Shown: piece by piece, positions 8,631 to 17,551 of the stretch
Layout: the number at the start of each line of letters is the position of its first letter
How positions within the stretch are numbered: the first letter of the stretch is position 1
The notes under the pieces: model-generated
What the model was told of the DNA's origin: nothing
The model's database searches: none
The model's input: the letters and a program-made list of their open reading frames with translations, nothing else
Program-made: the position numbers and the translations under genes
Assembly: GCA_003242885.1 (NCBI GenBank)
Contig: QKMZ01000002.1
Coordinates: 372,001-436,000, forward strand
DNA from: Candidatus Melainabacteria bacterium
GTDB taxonomy: Bacteria; Cyanobacteriota; Vampirovibrionia; Obscuribacterales; Obscuribacteraceae
Reading direction: 5' to 3'
DNA length: 64,000 bases

Positions 8631-9995
8631 ATGACCAGAAATACCGGCAATCCGGCACACGCTCACGAGGGTTCTCAGAAAGCCATCTCTAAAGATGGAC
8701 GGATTCCAATAGACCTCTTGATTAGTCCAATCGCCGAGCTGGTAACTGCAGAATCTCACGACGGACCTGTGCGCGGCGAAGATATGCGCGATATAAAGCG
8801 CATCAAAAATGCTGCAATTGCAATCAGCGGTGGACAAATAATTGCAGTTGGCCTTGCTGACGAGATCAAGCACGCAGTGGTTACTGACGAAAACACTCAA
8901 ATCATTGATGCCAGCGAGAATTTAGTCAGTCCAGGACTCGTCGATGCGCACACCCATTTGATCTTCGATGGCAATCGCGCGGACGAATTTGTGATGCGCA
9001 GTCAGGGCAAGACTTATACAGAAATAGCTGCCGCCGGTGGTGGCATCGTCAAAAGTATGAGAGCTACTCAGAATGCTGACGTGGAGCGGCTTGTGTCTCT
9101 GGGCCGAAAGAGAATCGAGCGCATGCTCGAGTCGGGAACCACTGCCCTTGAGGTGAAGACTGGATACGGTTTAGAAGCAGAAAGCGAATTGCGAATGCTG
9201 GAGGCGATCTACCGCCTCAAATCAGAATCCGTGCTCGATATCGTGCCTACTTTTATGGCGGCACATGCGATACCACCTGGTAAAGAGCGCGAACGATATG
9301 TAGACGACATCGTCAATGATATGCTGCCGCGCGTGGTGGCAATGGCCACAGAGCAAGCAGAGCGCGAAGGGGTCCACGTAAGCCACATGATGCCTTACAT
9401 AGACGTCTTTTGCGATCGCGGTTATTTCACATTGGAAGATACGCGCAAGATCTTTGCTGCTGCGATCAAGTTGGGATTAAAGACCAGAGTTCATTCTGAC
9501 GAATTTGTCAATCTTGGTGCCACCACATTGGCCGTAGAGCTGGGCGCAGCAAGCGCCGATCACTTGCTCAATGTAAGTGACGAAGAGATTGCTCTTTTGG
9601 CGAAATCTTCTACTGTCGCGGTGCTTTTGCCCGGCACATCTTTCTACCTGAATCTCTCCGACCATGCACCGGCTCGCCGGATGATCGAAGAAGGTGTAGC
9701 TGTTGCACTCGCGACCGACTATAACCCTGGCTCTTGCCACATATCGTCTCTGCCCTTCGTTTGGGGCTTAGCTTGTTTGCATTTGAAGATGTTGCCGGAG
9801 GAGGCTCTTACCGCGTTAACCGTAAATGGTGCCTGGGCGATCGGTTTGGGAGCCAATATCGGACAGTTGAGACCCGGCTATCAGGCCGACGTCACCATCT
9901 ACGATGTAAAACAATTGGAAGAAGTCCCATACAACATCGGTTGGAACCCTGTTAAACAGGTGATAAAGAAGGGGCGGACTGTCTATAGCCGATAG
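8631..9995 (+). CDS. hutI: Imidazolonepropionase (histidine degradation)
   Basis: HutI hydrolyses imidazolone-5-propionate to N-formimino-glutamate, the third step of histidine breakdown, in the cytoplasm. It belongs to the amidohydrolase metal-dependent TIM barrels. The metal motif is in LVDAHTHLIF, with further conserved blocks GGGIVKSMRAT, LEVKTGYGL, PTFMAAHA, HSDEF, ASADHLL and ATDYNPGS. The C-terminal sandwich domain has GYQADVTIYD. From the ATG at 8631 (AGGA eight bases upstream) it is 454 residues, some 40 longer than usual at the N-terminus; ATGs at 8589 and 8598 are alternatives. No other hut genes are nearby, so it is an orphan here. Confidence 0.92.
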   Translation: MTRNTGNPAHAHEGSQKAISKDGRIPIDLLISPIAELVTAESHDGPVRGEDMRDIKRIKNAAIAISGGQIIAVGLADEIKHAVVTDENTQIIDASENLVSPGLVDAHTHLIFDGNRADEFVMRSQGKTYTEIAAAGGGIVKSMRATQNADVERLVSLGRKRIERMLESGTTALEVKTGYGLEAESELRMLEAIYRLKSESVLDIVPTFMAAHAIPPGKERERYVDDIVNDMLPRVVAMATEQAEREGVHVSHMMPYIDVFCDRGYFTLEDTRKIFAAAIKLGLKTRVHSDEFVNLGATTLAVELGAASADHLLNVSDEEIALLAKSSTVAVLLPGTSFYLNLSDHAPARRMIEEGVAVALATDYNPGSCHISSLPFVWGLACLHLKMLPEEALTALTVNGAWAIGLGANIGQLRPGYQADVTIYDVKQLEEVPYNIGWNPVKQVIKKGRTVYSR

Positions 9996-10065
9996 ATACA
10001 CTGGGGTGTTTTTGTGCCACCACCGGTAATATTTTATTTTCGGGAAAAAAACTTTCCTGATTTAC

Positions 10066-10093
10066 TTGTCTTATTATTGGCTTTAGTTATAAT
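10066..10093 (+). promoter_or_regulatory. Probable promoter for the 10.2-11.9 kb genes
   Basis: TTGTCT (10066-10071) and a perfect TATAAT (10088-10093) are separated by 16 bases, about 120 bases upstream of the ATG at 10215. The transcript would have a long leader and would probably read on into the gene at 10798. Confidence 0.5.
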
Positions 10094-10214
10094 TCTAGAG
10101 GCGCCACCACGGACGGGGCCATTTCAGAAAAAACGGTTAGTTCGACTGCAGCGGGCAATGAGAACTGACGGTTTCCTGGCAAGTTTTTAAATCCAGAGCG
10201 GGGGATACGGACTG

Positions 10215-10643
10215 ATGGCAGAGAGCATGCGCAAACAGGATAACTCTTCGGTCCAAGAAGACCTGGCCGCGCTCGAAGGGTTCGATGAGTTTTTTGAAGG
10301 TGACACCGAGGCCCCAGTCGAAGTAACCAGCGATGCCACCACTGTAGGTGGTGAGGTAATGCAAGAGCAGGTCGAAAAGCTGCTTGAGCGCATGACCGAG
10401 TTGCTTTCTTTCAGTGTTGATCAGAGAGTGGAATCGGCCAGAATGGCCACCCAGCTCATCGACAACCAACGCCAACTGATCGCCACGCAGCAAATTTTGA
10501 TTCGTTTGATGGAGCGCTCGATCGATCTGACCCGGCACATAAGCTCCATCGAAGAAAAATTACCGGTGCTTTTCGAATTGCCTCGCACTGTCGAGAGCAT
10601 TCGTCAAAGACTGGTGCAAATGGAAGGTGTAGAAGTCGAGTAA
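10215..10643 (+). CDS. Hypothetical coiled-coil protein
   Basis: A 142-residue acidic protein that I do not recognise. It has no signal peptide or membrane segment. An acidic disordered start (residues about 1-45) is followed by a long amphipathic helix from EQVEKLLERM through RQLIATQQILIRLMERSIDL, likely a coiled coil, and a final helix (VESIRQRLVQMEG). It could be a cytoplasmic scaffold or partner protein. The next gene on the same strand, 150 bases on, encodes a His/Asp-rich membrane protein, and both may share the promoter at 10066-10093. Confidence 0.7.
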   Translation: MAESMRKQDNSSVQEDLAALEGFDEFFEGDTEAPVEVTSDATTVGGEVMQEQVEKLLERMTELLSFSVDQRVESARMATQLIDNQRQLIATQQILIRLMERSIDLTRHISSIEEKLPVLFELPRTVESIRQRLVQMEGVEVE

Positions 10644-10797
10644 GCCACTGCCGCAACAGGGCAGGCTCTGTAGAGGTTAATTCCTGTGGTGGTTCTCCCA
10701 CTGCCGGTGATTTCTACGTATTTACTTTGTAATACAAGATCGTAGTATTGCTTGGACGGCGCCCGCATCGTGACTGGCACCGTCTGAGGAGAACTCG

Positions 10798-11913
10798 ATG
10801 GAGCCTGGCGGTAGCGAACCTGGCGGTTTTAACAGCACTGGCGGACAAGACTTCGGTTACGTCAGTGATTTCGGCTTTGACCACGATCACCACGACGGTC
10901 ATGGGGACCATGGCCATGGGGATCATGGTTTTGACCATTTCGGCGACGATCACGGCGGCGACCACGATCATGACCATGATCACGACCATGATTCCAGCCA
11001 TCAGGGACACAATCAGGGACTAAAAGGGCTTATTGCCAGACTGCTAGGTTTGGACCGAGATGCAGGAGCGCTCGGTGGCGGCGAAGCTGGTGGTGAAGCA
11101 GGGCATGGGCACGGTGCAGAGCCTGGCACGTCTCCGTCTCAATCGGTTATGTACAGTAATGCTGTTGCTGGAATCAGCCTCTCGGAAGCATTCCAGGGTA
11201 TTCGAATAACTCCCAATTTCCTCTACTTGTGTCTTTTTGCAGGATTTACGTTTTGGTTGTTCGTTGTTTATTGGATCCGCCACAATGAGCCCTTGGCCAA
11301 CCAAGTCTTGGGTACATACAGCTCCACTACGCGCCACGCTGTCGATGACAGGCGCCTCCTGAACAGCGTCAAGGACGCAATGCCATTTCGGACTTCATCA
11401 ACGTTCGGCGATATCTACACCCCAAATGTGCCGCACGTGCCTGCCATCAAGCCTATCGATCAAGAGCTGATGATGAAGGCAAACAATGCCAAACCTTTAC
11501 CGCAGCACTCGATGAGTGGCGCCGCGCCGCAGACATTGCAGCAGCAACTCCTCAATACTGCAGCTCGCCAACCCTATGAAATGAGTGCTGCTACGTCGCG
11601 TTACGCAAATCAGTTTGTCAATCAAAGTGTCAATCAAGCGCAGATGCAGGCCGGTTTTCCACAGGCGCCGCATCAGGGCTATCCTGCCCCATCGTATGCC
11701 GGCAGTTATCCAAATACGATTGCCACGGCGGGCTCGTATTACGCGATGCCCCAGCAACAGATGGTTGGACAACCTATTTATCCTGTTGCTCCGCAGCCGT
11801 TATTAACCGCGCCACACGGCATGGGTGAAGCTCAGCAGCAATTCGGTACTGCCGCGCAGATGCCGTACCAGAGCGGCATCCCTGCTCGTCAGCGAACAAT
11901 GATCAATCGTTGA
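10798..11913 (+). CDS. His/Asp-rich single-pass membrane protein, unknown function
   Basis: 371 residues from an ATG with GAGGAGAA just upstream. Residues about 27-71 are almost only His, Asp and Gly in HD and HGD repeats. Such tracts bind Zn, Ni, Cu or Ca in other proteins, but here that is inference. A second small HGHG cluster is near 103. One membrane helix spans about 141-160 (FLYLCLFAGF onward), followed by RHNEP. The remaining 200 residues are low-complexity, rich in Gln, Pro, Ala, Tyr and Met, without a fold I can name. There is no N-terminal signal peptide, so the orientation is uncertain. It follows the coiled-coil gene at 10215. Confidence 0.75.
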   Translation: MEPGGSEPGGFNSTGGQDFGYVSDFGFDHDHHDGHGDHGHGDHGFDHFGDDHGGDHDHDHDHDHDSSHQGHNQGLKGLIARLLGLDRDAGALGGGEAGGEAGHGHGAEPGTSPSQSVMYSNAVAGISLSEAFQGIRITPNFLYLCLFAGFTFWLFVVYWIRHNEPLANQVLGTYSSTTRHAVDDRRLLNSVKDAMPFRTSSTFGDIYTPNVPHVPAIKPIDQELMMKANNAKPLPQHSMSGAAPQTLQQQLLNTAARQPYEMSAATSRYANQFVNQSVNQAQMQAGFPQAPHQGYPAPSYAGSYPNTIATAGSYYAMPQQQMVGQPIYPVAPQPLLTAPHGMGEAQQQFGTAAQMPYQSGIPARQRTMINR

Positions 11914-11936
11914 TCGACTGTTTCTCTTCTGTCTTC

Positions 11937-12899
11937 TCAGTGCTCAGGTAAGTCGAAGTTTCTCTTTGCCAGAGCATCAAGTTCTTTCATTTCTATGTCC
12001 GTCAGTGGCTTTAATTCGGAAGCTCCCAGATTTTCCTCGGCTTCTTCGGGTGTCTTTATACCTGGAATTGTCACTGAGACTTCTTTGAGCGAAAGAACAT
12101 ATTTGATTGCCGCTTGTGTAAGCGTTCTGTTTTCCTTTTGTAGAAACTCCAGTCTTTTAGCCGCTTCTATGCGAGCCAATATGTAGTCGGGCGGCCAGGT
12201 TTGGCGAACATCGCCCTCTTCGAAAGTGACTTCCTTTATCTGGCCAAACTTGCCTGTAAGGAAACCGTTGGCGAGAGGTTCTCTCGCTATAACCGCACAA
12301 CCAACGGCAAAGGCAGCTGGCAAGAGTGTTTCCAGCGGACGGCTATTGAAAATGTTGACCGGAATCTGAATGCAATCTGGTTGGCTTACCGCCAATGCGG
12401 TCATTCCTTCAATAGGATCACGTATAGAAATCCCCCAAGCTCGAATTTTTCCTTCGCGCTTGAGCTCTTGCAGGGTGTTATAGGTATTGTCCTTTTTCAA
12501 AAGGCGAATGGGCGGGTTGTGCAGCTGGTATACGTCGACATAATCGGTCTGCAGCCTATCCAGGCTCTTCTCGAGCGCGAAGCGGATGTACTCGTCCGTA
12601 AACGTCTGAAACCCGCCACCCTGATAAAAGTCGCTTCCGACCTTGGTCGCGATTATCACTCGGTCGCGTTTGCTCTTTAAGGCCTTGCCTAAAAGGGTTT
12701 CACTGTGACCAAATCCATAGACATCGGCCGTATCGAAAAAATTGCAGCCCAGATCGAATGCTTTATTAATGGCATCCAAGGATACTTTGTCATCGGTAGA
12801 ACCATAGCTGTGGCCGTGTTCATTACCGCCGATTCCCCAGCCACCGAAACCTATCTCGGAAACCTTTATGCCTGTATTGCCGAAATCTCTGTACTTCAT
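11937..12899 (-). CDS. Aldo/keto reductase
   Basis: A 320-residue NADPH-dependent oxidoreductase of the AKR superfamily (TIM barrel, cytoplasm). The catalytic tetrad is visible: D56 and Y61 in FFDTADVYGFGHSE, K86 in IIATKVG and H127 in VDVYQLHNPP. N-terminal LGFGGWG-like and C-terminal IPGIKTPEEAEEN blocks agree with the family, and the length is normal. The physiological carbonyl substrate cannot be deduced. It is divergent from the ferredoxin-NADP reductase gene, with about 245 bases between them, and convergent with the His/Asp-rich gene. Confidence 0.9.
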   Translation of the reverse strand: MKYRDFGNTGIKVSEIGFGGWGIGGNEHGHSYGSTDDKVSLDAINKAFDLGCNFFDTADVYGFGHSETLLGKALKSKRDRVIIATKVGSDFYQGGGFQTFTDEYIRFALEKSLDRLQTDYVDVYQLHNPPIRLLKKDNTYNTLQELKREGKIRAWGISIRDPIEGMTALAVSQPDCIQIPVNIFNSRPLETLLPAAFAVGCAVIAREPLANGFLTGKFGQIKEVTFEEGDVRQTWPPDYILARIEAAKRLEFLQKENRTLTQAAIKYVLSLKEVSVTIPGIKTPEEAEENLGASELKPLTDIEMKELDALAKRNFDLPEH

Positions 12900-13145
12900 G
12901 CAGAAATCTCTGTGCAGAAACAGGCATTTTGTTCAAATTGCGACGCAGTCTTTACGAAGTTTGTCATTTACATATTTAGTAACGCGGTAGGAAAAGGCTG
13001 ATGAATAGACAAATTTGTATGATTTTTTCGCCTAAGCATCTTCACACAATAGCTTCATTATTCATGAATACTGTCACAAGTTCGAAGATCAGTGTATTAC
13101 AATAGCCGATTGGCTGGCGGGAACTCTGGAGACCGAAATTTACTG

Positions 13146-14138
13146 ATGGATGTTTATGACATAACCATAGTCGGCGGTGGTCCGACTGGCTTGTTTGGAA
13201 CCTTCTACGCGGGTCTCCGTGGACTCAAGACGAAAGTTATCGATGTCTTGCCGGAGCTTGGCGGACAATTGACCGCGCTATATCCCGAGAAGTACGTCTA
13301 TGACGTTGCGGGGCACCCCAAGATACTTGCCAAAGATTTGGCAAAGAACCTGGGCACTCAGTCGCAATTGTTCAAGCCCGCTCTCTGCCTCGGCGAGAAA
13401 GTGCTGAACATGCAAAAGATTGAAGGCGATATTTGGCAGATAACTACTGACAAGACCGCCGATCACTACACCAAAACAGTTTTACTGGCTCTAGGAGCCG
13501 GTGCTTGCGTACCGAAGAAATTGGATATCGAGTACGACCACAACCTGGAAGGTGATGGTATCTATTACGCGGTCAAAAACAAAGAAAAATTCCGCGACAA
13601 GAAAGTACTTATTGTAGGTGGCGGAGACTCAGCAGTAGACTGGGCTAACGAGTTTTCGCAGATTGCGAAAAACGTCACGTTGATCCACCGCCGCGATCAA
13701 TTCCGTGCTGTGCAGACCTCTGTTGAGGAGATGAAGCGCAACAAAATTGATATCAAGACGTTCTATGAGATGAAGGAAATCCAAGTCTCGAACGGCAAAT
13801 TGGATAGCGCAGTCATTTTCGACAATCGCACCGGCAAAGAAGAACACCTGCAGGTGGATGCAATCCTTATCAATATCGGATTTGTCATCAACCTCGACTT
13901 CTTGAAAAGCTGGGGCATCAAGATGGAAGGCAACGCGATAACCGTCAATGAAAAGATGGAAACGAATTTGCCGGGCGTCTATTCCGCAGGTGACATTGCC
14001 GCTCACACTGCCAAACTCAAACTGATTGCGACTGGAGCAGCTGAAGCTGCAACGGCAGTCAACTTTGCAGTTACATTCATCAATCCATCTGCAAAAGTAT
14101 TCCCGGGACACAGCTCCAACCTCAACCTTTCTATCTAA
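13146..14138 (+). CDS. Ferredoxin--NADP reductase, thioredoxin-reductase-like (YumC type)
   Basis: A 330-residue flavoprotein that would transfer electrons between NADPH and ferredoxin or flavodoxin. The FAD site is DITIVGGGPTGLFG at the N-terminus, followed by ELGGQLTALYPEKYVYDVAG, typical of the YumC group. The NADPH site is KVLIVGGGDSAVDWA. The C-terminal FAD contact is GVYSAGDIA. The redox CxxC of true thioredoxin reductases is absent, which separates the two families. The ATG at 13146 gives the family length; a GTG at 13092 would add 18 residues. Confidence 0.92.
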   Translation: MDVYDITIVGGGPTGLFGTFYAGLRGLKTKVIDVLPELGGQLTALYPEKYVYDVAGHPKILAKDLAKNLGTQSQLFKPALCLGEKVLNMQKIEGDIWQITTDKTADHYTKTVLLALGAGACVPKKLDIEYDHNLEGDGIYYAVKNKEKFRDKKVLIVGGGDSAVDWANEFSQIAKNVTLIHRRDQFRAVQTSVEEMKRNKIDIKTFYEMKEIQVSNGKLDSAVIFDNRTGKEEHLQVDAILINIGFVINLDFLKSWGIKMEGNAITVNEKMETNLPGVYSAGDIAAHTAKLKLIATGAAEAATAVNFAVTFINPSAKVFPGHSSNLNLSI

Positions 14139-14372
14139 ACCAGGTACAGGTTTCGCTGGCAGTTCATTTGATGTTTCCGTTCTGCGGAAAGTCGAATTTT
14201 TGGCTGATTATATAGATCGTCTGGTTTTACCCGCTCTTCCAGGGTGGGCGAGTTTTTTTTTGCGACTATTGGCGTGCAGCGACCAATATTTGCCCGAGTT
14301 TTCGGTTGTTCAGAAATAACAATGAGATTTTTGCTGAAGTTAGTCCTTTGGCGCTGCGGTTGGGGATGCCGT

Positions 14373-14419
14373 ACGCTAAATGTTGTATAGGTGGCTGGGT
14401 GCTACGCTATATGTGGTGC
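14373..14419 (+). promoter_or_regulatory. Two tandem NrdR-type boxes upstream of nrdJ
   Basis: ACGCTAAATGTTGTAT (14373-14388) and ACGCTATATGTGGTGC (14404-14419) repeat each other at an exact 31-base offset. Each agrees at 12 of 16 positions with the known NrdR box consensus (acaCwAtATaTwGtgt). NrdR is the ATP/dATP-sensing repressor of ribonucleotide reductase genes and binds paired boxes about three helical turns apart, as here. The second box lies where the -35 of the nrdJ promoter would be. Confidence 0.65.
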
Positions 14420-14432
14420 CATACAAATGTAG

Positions 14433-14438
14433 TATAAT
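14433..14438 (+). promoter_or_regulatory. -10 element of the nrdJ promoter
   Basis: A perfect TATAAT at 14433-14438, 80 bases before the nrdJ start. No good -35 is seen; the NrdR-type box at 14404-14419 occupies that position. Confidence 0.5.
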
Positions 14439-14518
14439 GTTCTATACGCCAGCGGTTGAGAGTGAAGGTCGGGCGATTAGCGCAAGACTAAAATCAGGGG
14501 GCGAATTGGAGGGGCCGA

Positions 14519-16594
14519 ATGTTTTCAGAAAATGCCCTTAAGGTTCTTGAAAAACGCTACTTGCTGCGCGATGAGCACGGCAATTTGAAAGAGACGCCTG
14601 AACAATTGTTCAGAAGAGTAGCCGATGCTGTTGCTTCCGCTGAAAAAGAATGGGGAAAGTCTACTGCTGAAATAGAGCAGTTGGCCGAGCGCTTTTTCCA
14701 ATCTATGTATAGCTGCGCTTTTATGCCGAATTCGCCGACTCTCATGAATGCCGGCAAAGTCGGCGGTCAATTGTCAGCTTGTTTTGTCCTGCCCGTGCCG
14801 GATTCGCTAGAAGGTATTTTTGATACTTGTAAGAATGCTGCACTTATTCATAAGACAGGCGGCGGTACGGGATTTTCTTTTAGTCGTTTGCGTCCGGCTA
14901 ATGATCGTGTTGCATCCTCTACCGGTGTAGCTTCCGGACCTGTCAGTTTCATGACCGTTTACGATGCAGCTACTGAGGCTATTCGTCAAGGTGGTACCAG
15001 GCGTGGTGCCAATATGGGTATGCTCAGAGTTGATCACCCGGACATTGAAGCATTTATCTCGTGCAAGCAAGATACAGACAGACTCAATAATTTCAACATC
15101 TCTGTAGCAGCGACGGACAAATTTATGGAGGCTGTCGAAAAGGATGAAGAATTTGATCTTATCCATCCTAGCTCGAAGAAAAAGGTGCGCTCTTTGAAGG
15201 CCGCCGAGCTGTTTGCAAAAATCGTTGAGAATGCGCACAGCACAGGCGAGCCAGGTCTTATTTTTATTGACCGAATTAACAGCACCGATCCTGTCGAAGA
15301 AGCTTATGACGATAAAGGAATGGCCATTCCCGGAACCGAAGAGATTGAAGCAACAAACCCCTGTGGTGAACAGCCTCTTGGACCTGGTGATGCATGCAAT
15401 CTGGCATCGATTAATCTGGCTAAATTTGTCGATCGCAAGAAAAAGGATTTCGATTATCCTCGATTGAAAGAGCAGATTGAGCTATCTGTCCGCTTCTTAG
15501 ACGATGTGATTTCAGCCAATAGTTATCCGCTTAAGTTTATCGAAGAGGCGACCCTCAATAATCGTCGTATTGGCCTGGGTATCATGGGATGGGCAGAGGC
15601 TCTGATACTCATGGGAATCGTCTACGGAGAAAAAGCTTCGGAGGCAAAAGCTGATCAGTTGATGCGCTTCATGAATGATACCGCCCATGATGCATCTGAG
15701 AAGCTCGCTGCCGAAAGAGGAGTGTTTCCCAATTGGCAGCACAGTCGCTGGAAATCAATCAATCGGCCGATGCGGAATGCAACAGTTACTACCATTGCGC
15801 CAACGGGTACGATATCAATTATTGCTGGTACCACATCCGGTATTGAGCCTCTGTTTGCTGTTTGTTATATCCGGCGTGTAATGGAAGGTACCGAGCTGGT
15901 TGAAGTCAATCCTCTCTTCGAAGAGATTGCTCGTGAAAGAGGTTTTTACTCAGAAGAGTTGATGCAAGAGATTGCGCAAAGCGGCATCGTGTCCAGCAAC
16001 CACTCAGTTCCTGATGATATCCGCCGCCTTTTCGTTTGCTCGCATGACATATCTTATGCCGAACATGTTCGCATGCAGGTCGCGTTTCAAAAACACACAG
16101 ACAACGCTGTCTCGAAAACTATCAACTTCCGTGAAAGCGCGACGGTTGAGGAAGTTAGAGAAGCATATCTTTCTGCCTGGAAAGATGGTTTGAAGGGGAT
16201 AACCGTATATCGCGACAACTCCAGACCGCGTCAGGTCTTGAACATTGCTTCAACAAGAAAGTCAGGCTCAGGAGTCAGGCGGGGAGAATGCTGCGATTCT
16301 CCAGAGGATGAAACCAGCAACGACACCTGTCGACTGGTGGACGACTCTACTGCACCTGCTTGCACTGCCGGCGTTCAGAGCGTCGGTGTTCGGGCGGCAA
16401 CGACCAGTCGACCACTGAAGCGCTACTTCTTTATGGATTCATCTCAAGAGTCTCAGTTGTTCAATAAGTCTAATGATCGACAAAAGGCTATATCTTCGAT
16501 ATCGGATTGCCCGGAGTGTGGCTATGGAAGTGGATTTGTTGCACGTCAAGAGAGCTGCAGTCTCTGCTTCTCCTGCGGTTATACTATGTGCTGA
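14519..16594 (+). CDS. nrdJ: Adenosylcobalamin-dependent (class II) ribonucleotide reductase
   Basis: A 691-residue enzyme that reduces ribonucleotides to deoxyribonucleotides using a radical from adenosylcobalamin, so it needs no oxygen and no NrdB. The active-site block NPCGEQPL gives N280, C282 and E284. C88 (LSACFVLP) and C293 would form the redox pair. The nucleotide-binding block APTGTISIIAGTTSGIEP and the N-terminal FMPNSPTLMNAG are typical. The C-terminus has a zinc-ribbon-like CPEC/CSLC pair and ends CGYTMC, which re-reduces the active site in this family. There is no ATP cone. It is followed 70 bases later by dcd and preceded by NrdR-type boxes. Confidence 0.95.
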   Translation: MFSENALKVLEKRYLLRDEHGNLKETPEQLFRRVADAVASAEKEWGKSTAEIEQLAERFFQSMYSCAFMPNSPTLMNAGKVGGQLSACFVLPVPDSLEGIFDTCKNAALIHKTGGGTGFSFSRLRPANDRVASSTGVASGPVSFMTVYDAATEAIRQGGTRRGANMGMLRVDHPDIEAFISCKQDTDRLNNFNISVAATDKFMEAVEKDEEFDLIHPSSKKKVRSLKAAELFAKIVENAHSTGEPGLIFIDRINSTDPVEEAYDDKGMAIPGTEEIEATNPCGEQPLGPGDACNLASINLAKFVDRKKKDFDYPRLKEQIELSVRFLDDVISANSYPLKFIEEATLNNRRIGLGIMGWAEALILMGIVYGEKASEAKADQLMRFMNDTAHDASEKLAAERGVFPNWQHSRWKSINRPMRNATVTTIAPTGTISIIAGTTSGIEPLFAVCYIRRVMEGTELVEVNPLFEEIARERGFYSEELMQEIAQSGIVSSNHSVPDDIRRLFVCSHDISYAEHVRMQVAFQKHTDNAVSKTINFRESATVEEVREAYLSAWKDGLKGITVYRDNSRPRQVLNIASTRKSGSGVRRGECCDSPEDETSNDTCRLVDDSTAPACTAGVQSVGVRAATTSRPLKRYFFMDSSQESQLFNKSNDRQKAISSISDCPECGYGSGFVARQESCSLCFSCGYTMC

Positions 16595-16664
16595 ATAGGC
16601 CTGACTGTTGTGAAAGCAGATTTTGCGCCGAGGATTACAAAAGCAAGTGATGAGGGATCGGATG

Positions 16665-17240
16665 ATGTCTATCCTGGTTGATCATGAGATTAAGCAAGAA
16701 GTAGAGGAAGGAAAGCTCATTATCGAGCCATATTCCGAAGCGCTCATTCAGCCGAATTCTTATGATGTCCGTCTGGCTGACAAGTTCTCGTGGCACGAAG
16801 CTGCCGACCAGATTATTGATCCGTACGATTCGGAGACTGTTCTTAACGGATTGGTTCATGTGACCGACGATGACATTGTCATCCAGCCACAGCAATTTAT
16901 CCTTGGCGCCACGCTGGAAGCTTTCTGCTTGCCTGACGACATAGTTGGGCAATTGACAGGCAAATCCAGCCTCGCTCGCCTGGGCGTGATGGTCCACGTC
17001 ACCGCCGGCTTCATTGATGCCGGATTCAGCCATCCTCCGGCGCAAATCACTCTGGAGATCGTCAACGTTGGCAATCGTCCCGTTCGTTTGCATGCCGGAA
17101 TGTCAATTGCGCAAATGGTCTTCACCCGCACCGCCGTCTGCAATACGCCGTACCACCGCAAACCCAATGCCAAATACAACGGACAACCAGCGGCAGCTCA
17201 CAGCCGGTATTACTTAAACAACACAGCGGCCTCTAAGTAA
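16665..17240 (+). CDS. dcd: dCTP deaminase
   Basis: 191 residues. The enzyme deaminates dCTP to dUTP (some relatives also cleave dUTP to dUMP), feeding thymidylate synthesis. Signatures are IQPNSYDVRLAD, GKSSLARLGVMVHVTAGFIDAGF and ITLEIVN, with catalytic E131. The ATG at 16665 is chosen because GAGGGA lies at the right distance and the product then starts MSILVDHEI, as in homologues; an ATG one codon earlier and a TTG at 16623 are alternatives. The gene is 70 bases after nrdJ on the same strand, so the pair forms a deoxynucleotide supply unit. Confidence 0.93.
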   Translation: MSILVDHEIKQEVEEGKLIIEPYSEALIQPNSYDVRLADKFSWHEAADQIIDPYDSETVLNGLVHVTDDDIVIQPQQFILGATLEAFCLPDDIVGQLTGKSSLARLGVMVHVTAGFIDAGFSHPPAQITLEIVNVGNRPVRLHAGMSIAQMVFTRTAVCNTPYHRKPNAKYNGQPAAAHSRYYLNNTAASK

Positions 17241-17268
17241 GCTCGCTCGATTTTCCAATCGAAAATGG

Positions 17269-17305
17269 CCCCGGAGATGATTTTTCATCACCGGGGATTG
17301 CATTT
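17269..17305 (+). terminator. Probable terminator after dcd
   Basis: CCCCGGAGATGA (17269-17280) pairs with TCATCACCGGGG (17285-17296) with one mismatch and a TTTT loop. The T-rich tail (ATTGCATTTT) is weak, so termination may be partial. Confidence 0.5.
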
Positions 17306-17551
17306 TGAGGCTCGAAATTTATCTGAGAATGAGCTCCAAAGAATTTATTTCTCCTATCCGAACGGTCGTGCCAGTCGGGGTTTTGAATCTTGATTAGTGA
17401 ATGTTAATGTGGTGATGGGAATCTTCCCATGCCCCAGGGGATTACACGCATTGTTCCGGCGGTGAGCCGCCTCTAATATGTCTGCAGTGAACGGGCGAGC
17501 CGAGTCGCCCCCCCAGCGCAAGATTTGGAGAGATTTCTGGAGGTTTCCCAC

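Larger units (their letters stand above)
14139..14518. other. Intergenic region upstream of nrdJ
   Basis: About 380 bases. The left part holds a run of nine T (14253-14261) after weakly paired GC-rich sequence, possibly a poor terminator for the preceding gene. The right part holds two NrdR-type boxes and the -10 element listed separately. No gene is supported. Confidence 0.5.

Noticed and set aside
10714..11010. Minus-strand frame rich in Met, Val and Ile opposite the His/Asp tract
   Set aside because: It is the antisense of the HD repeat; the plus strand has the ribosome binding site and a coherent protein.
14228..14261. Hairpin before nine T as a terminator after the ferredoxin-NADP reductase
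   Set aside because: The only stem (ACCC/GGGT) is 4 bp and seven bases away from the T-run.
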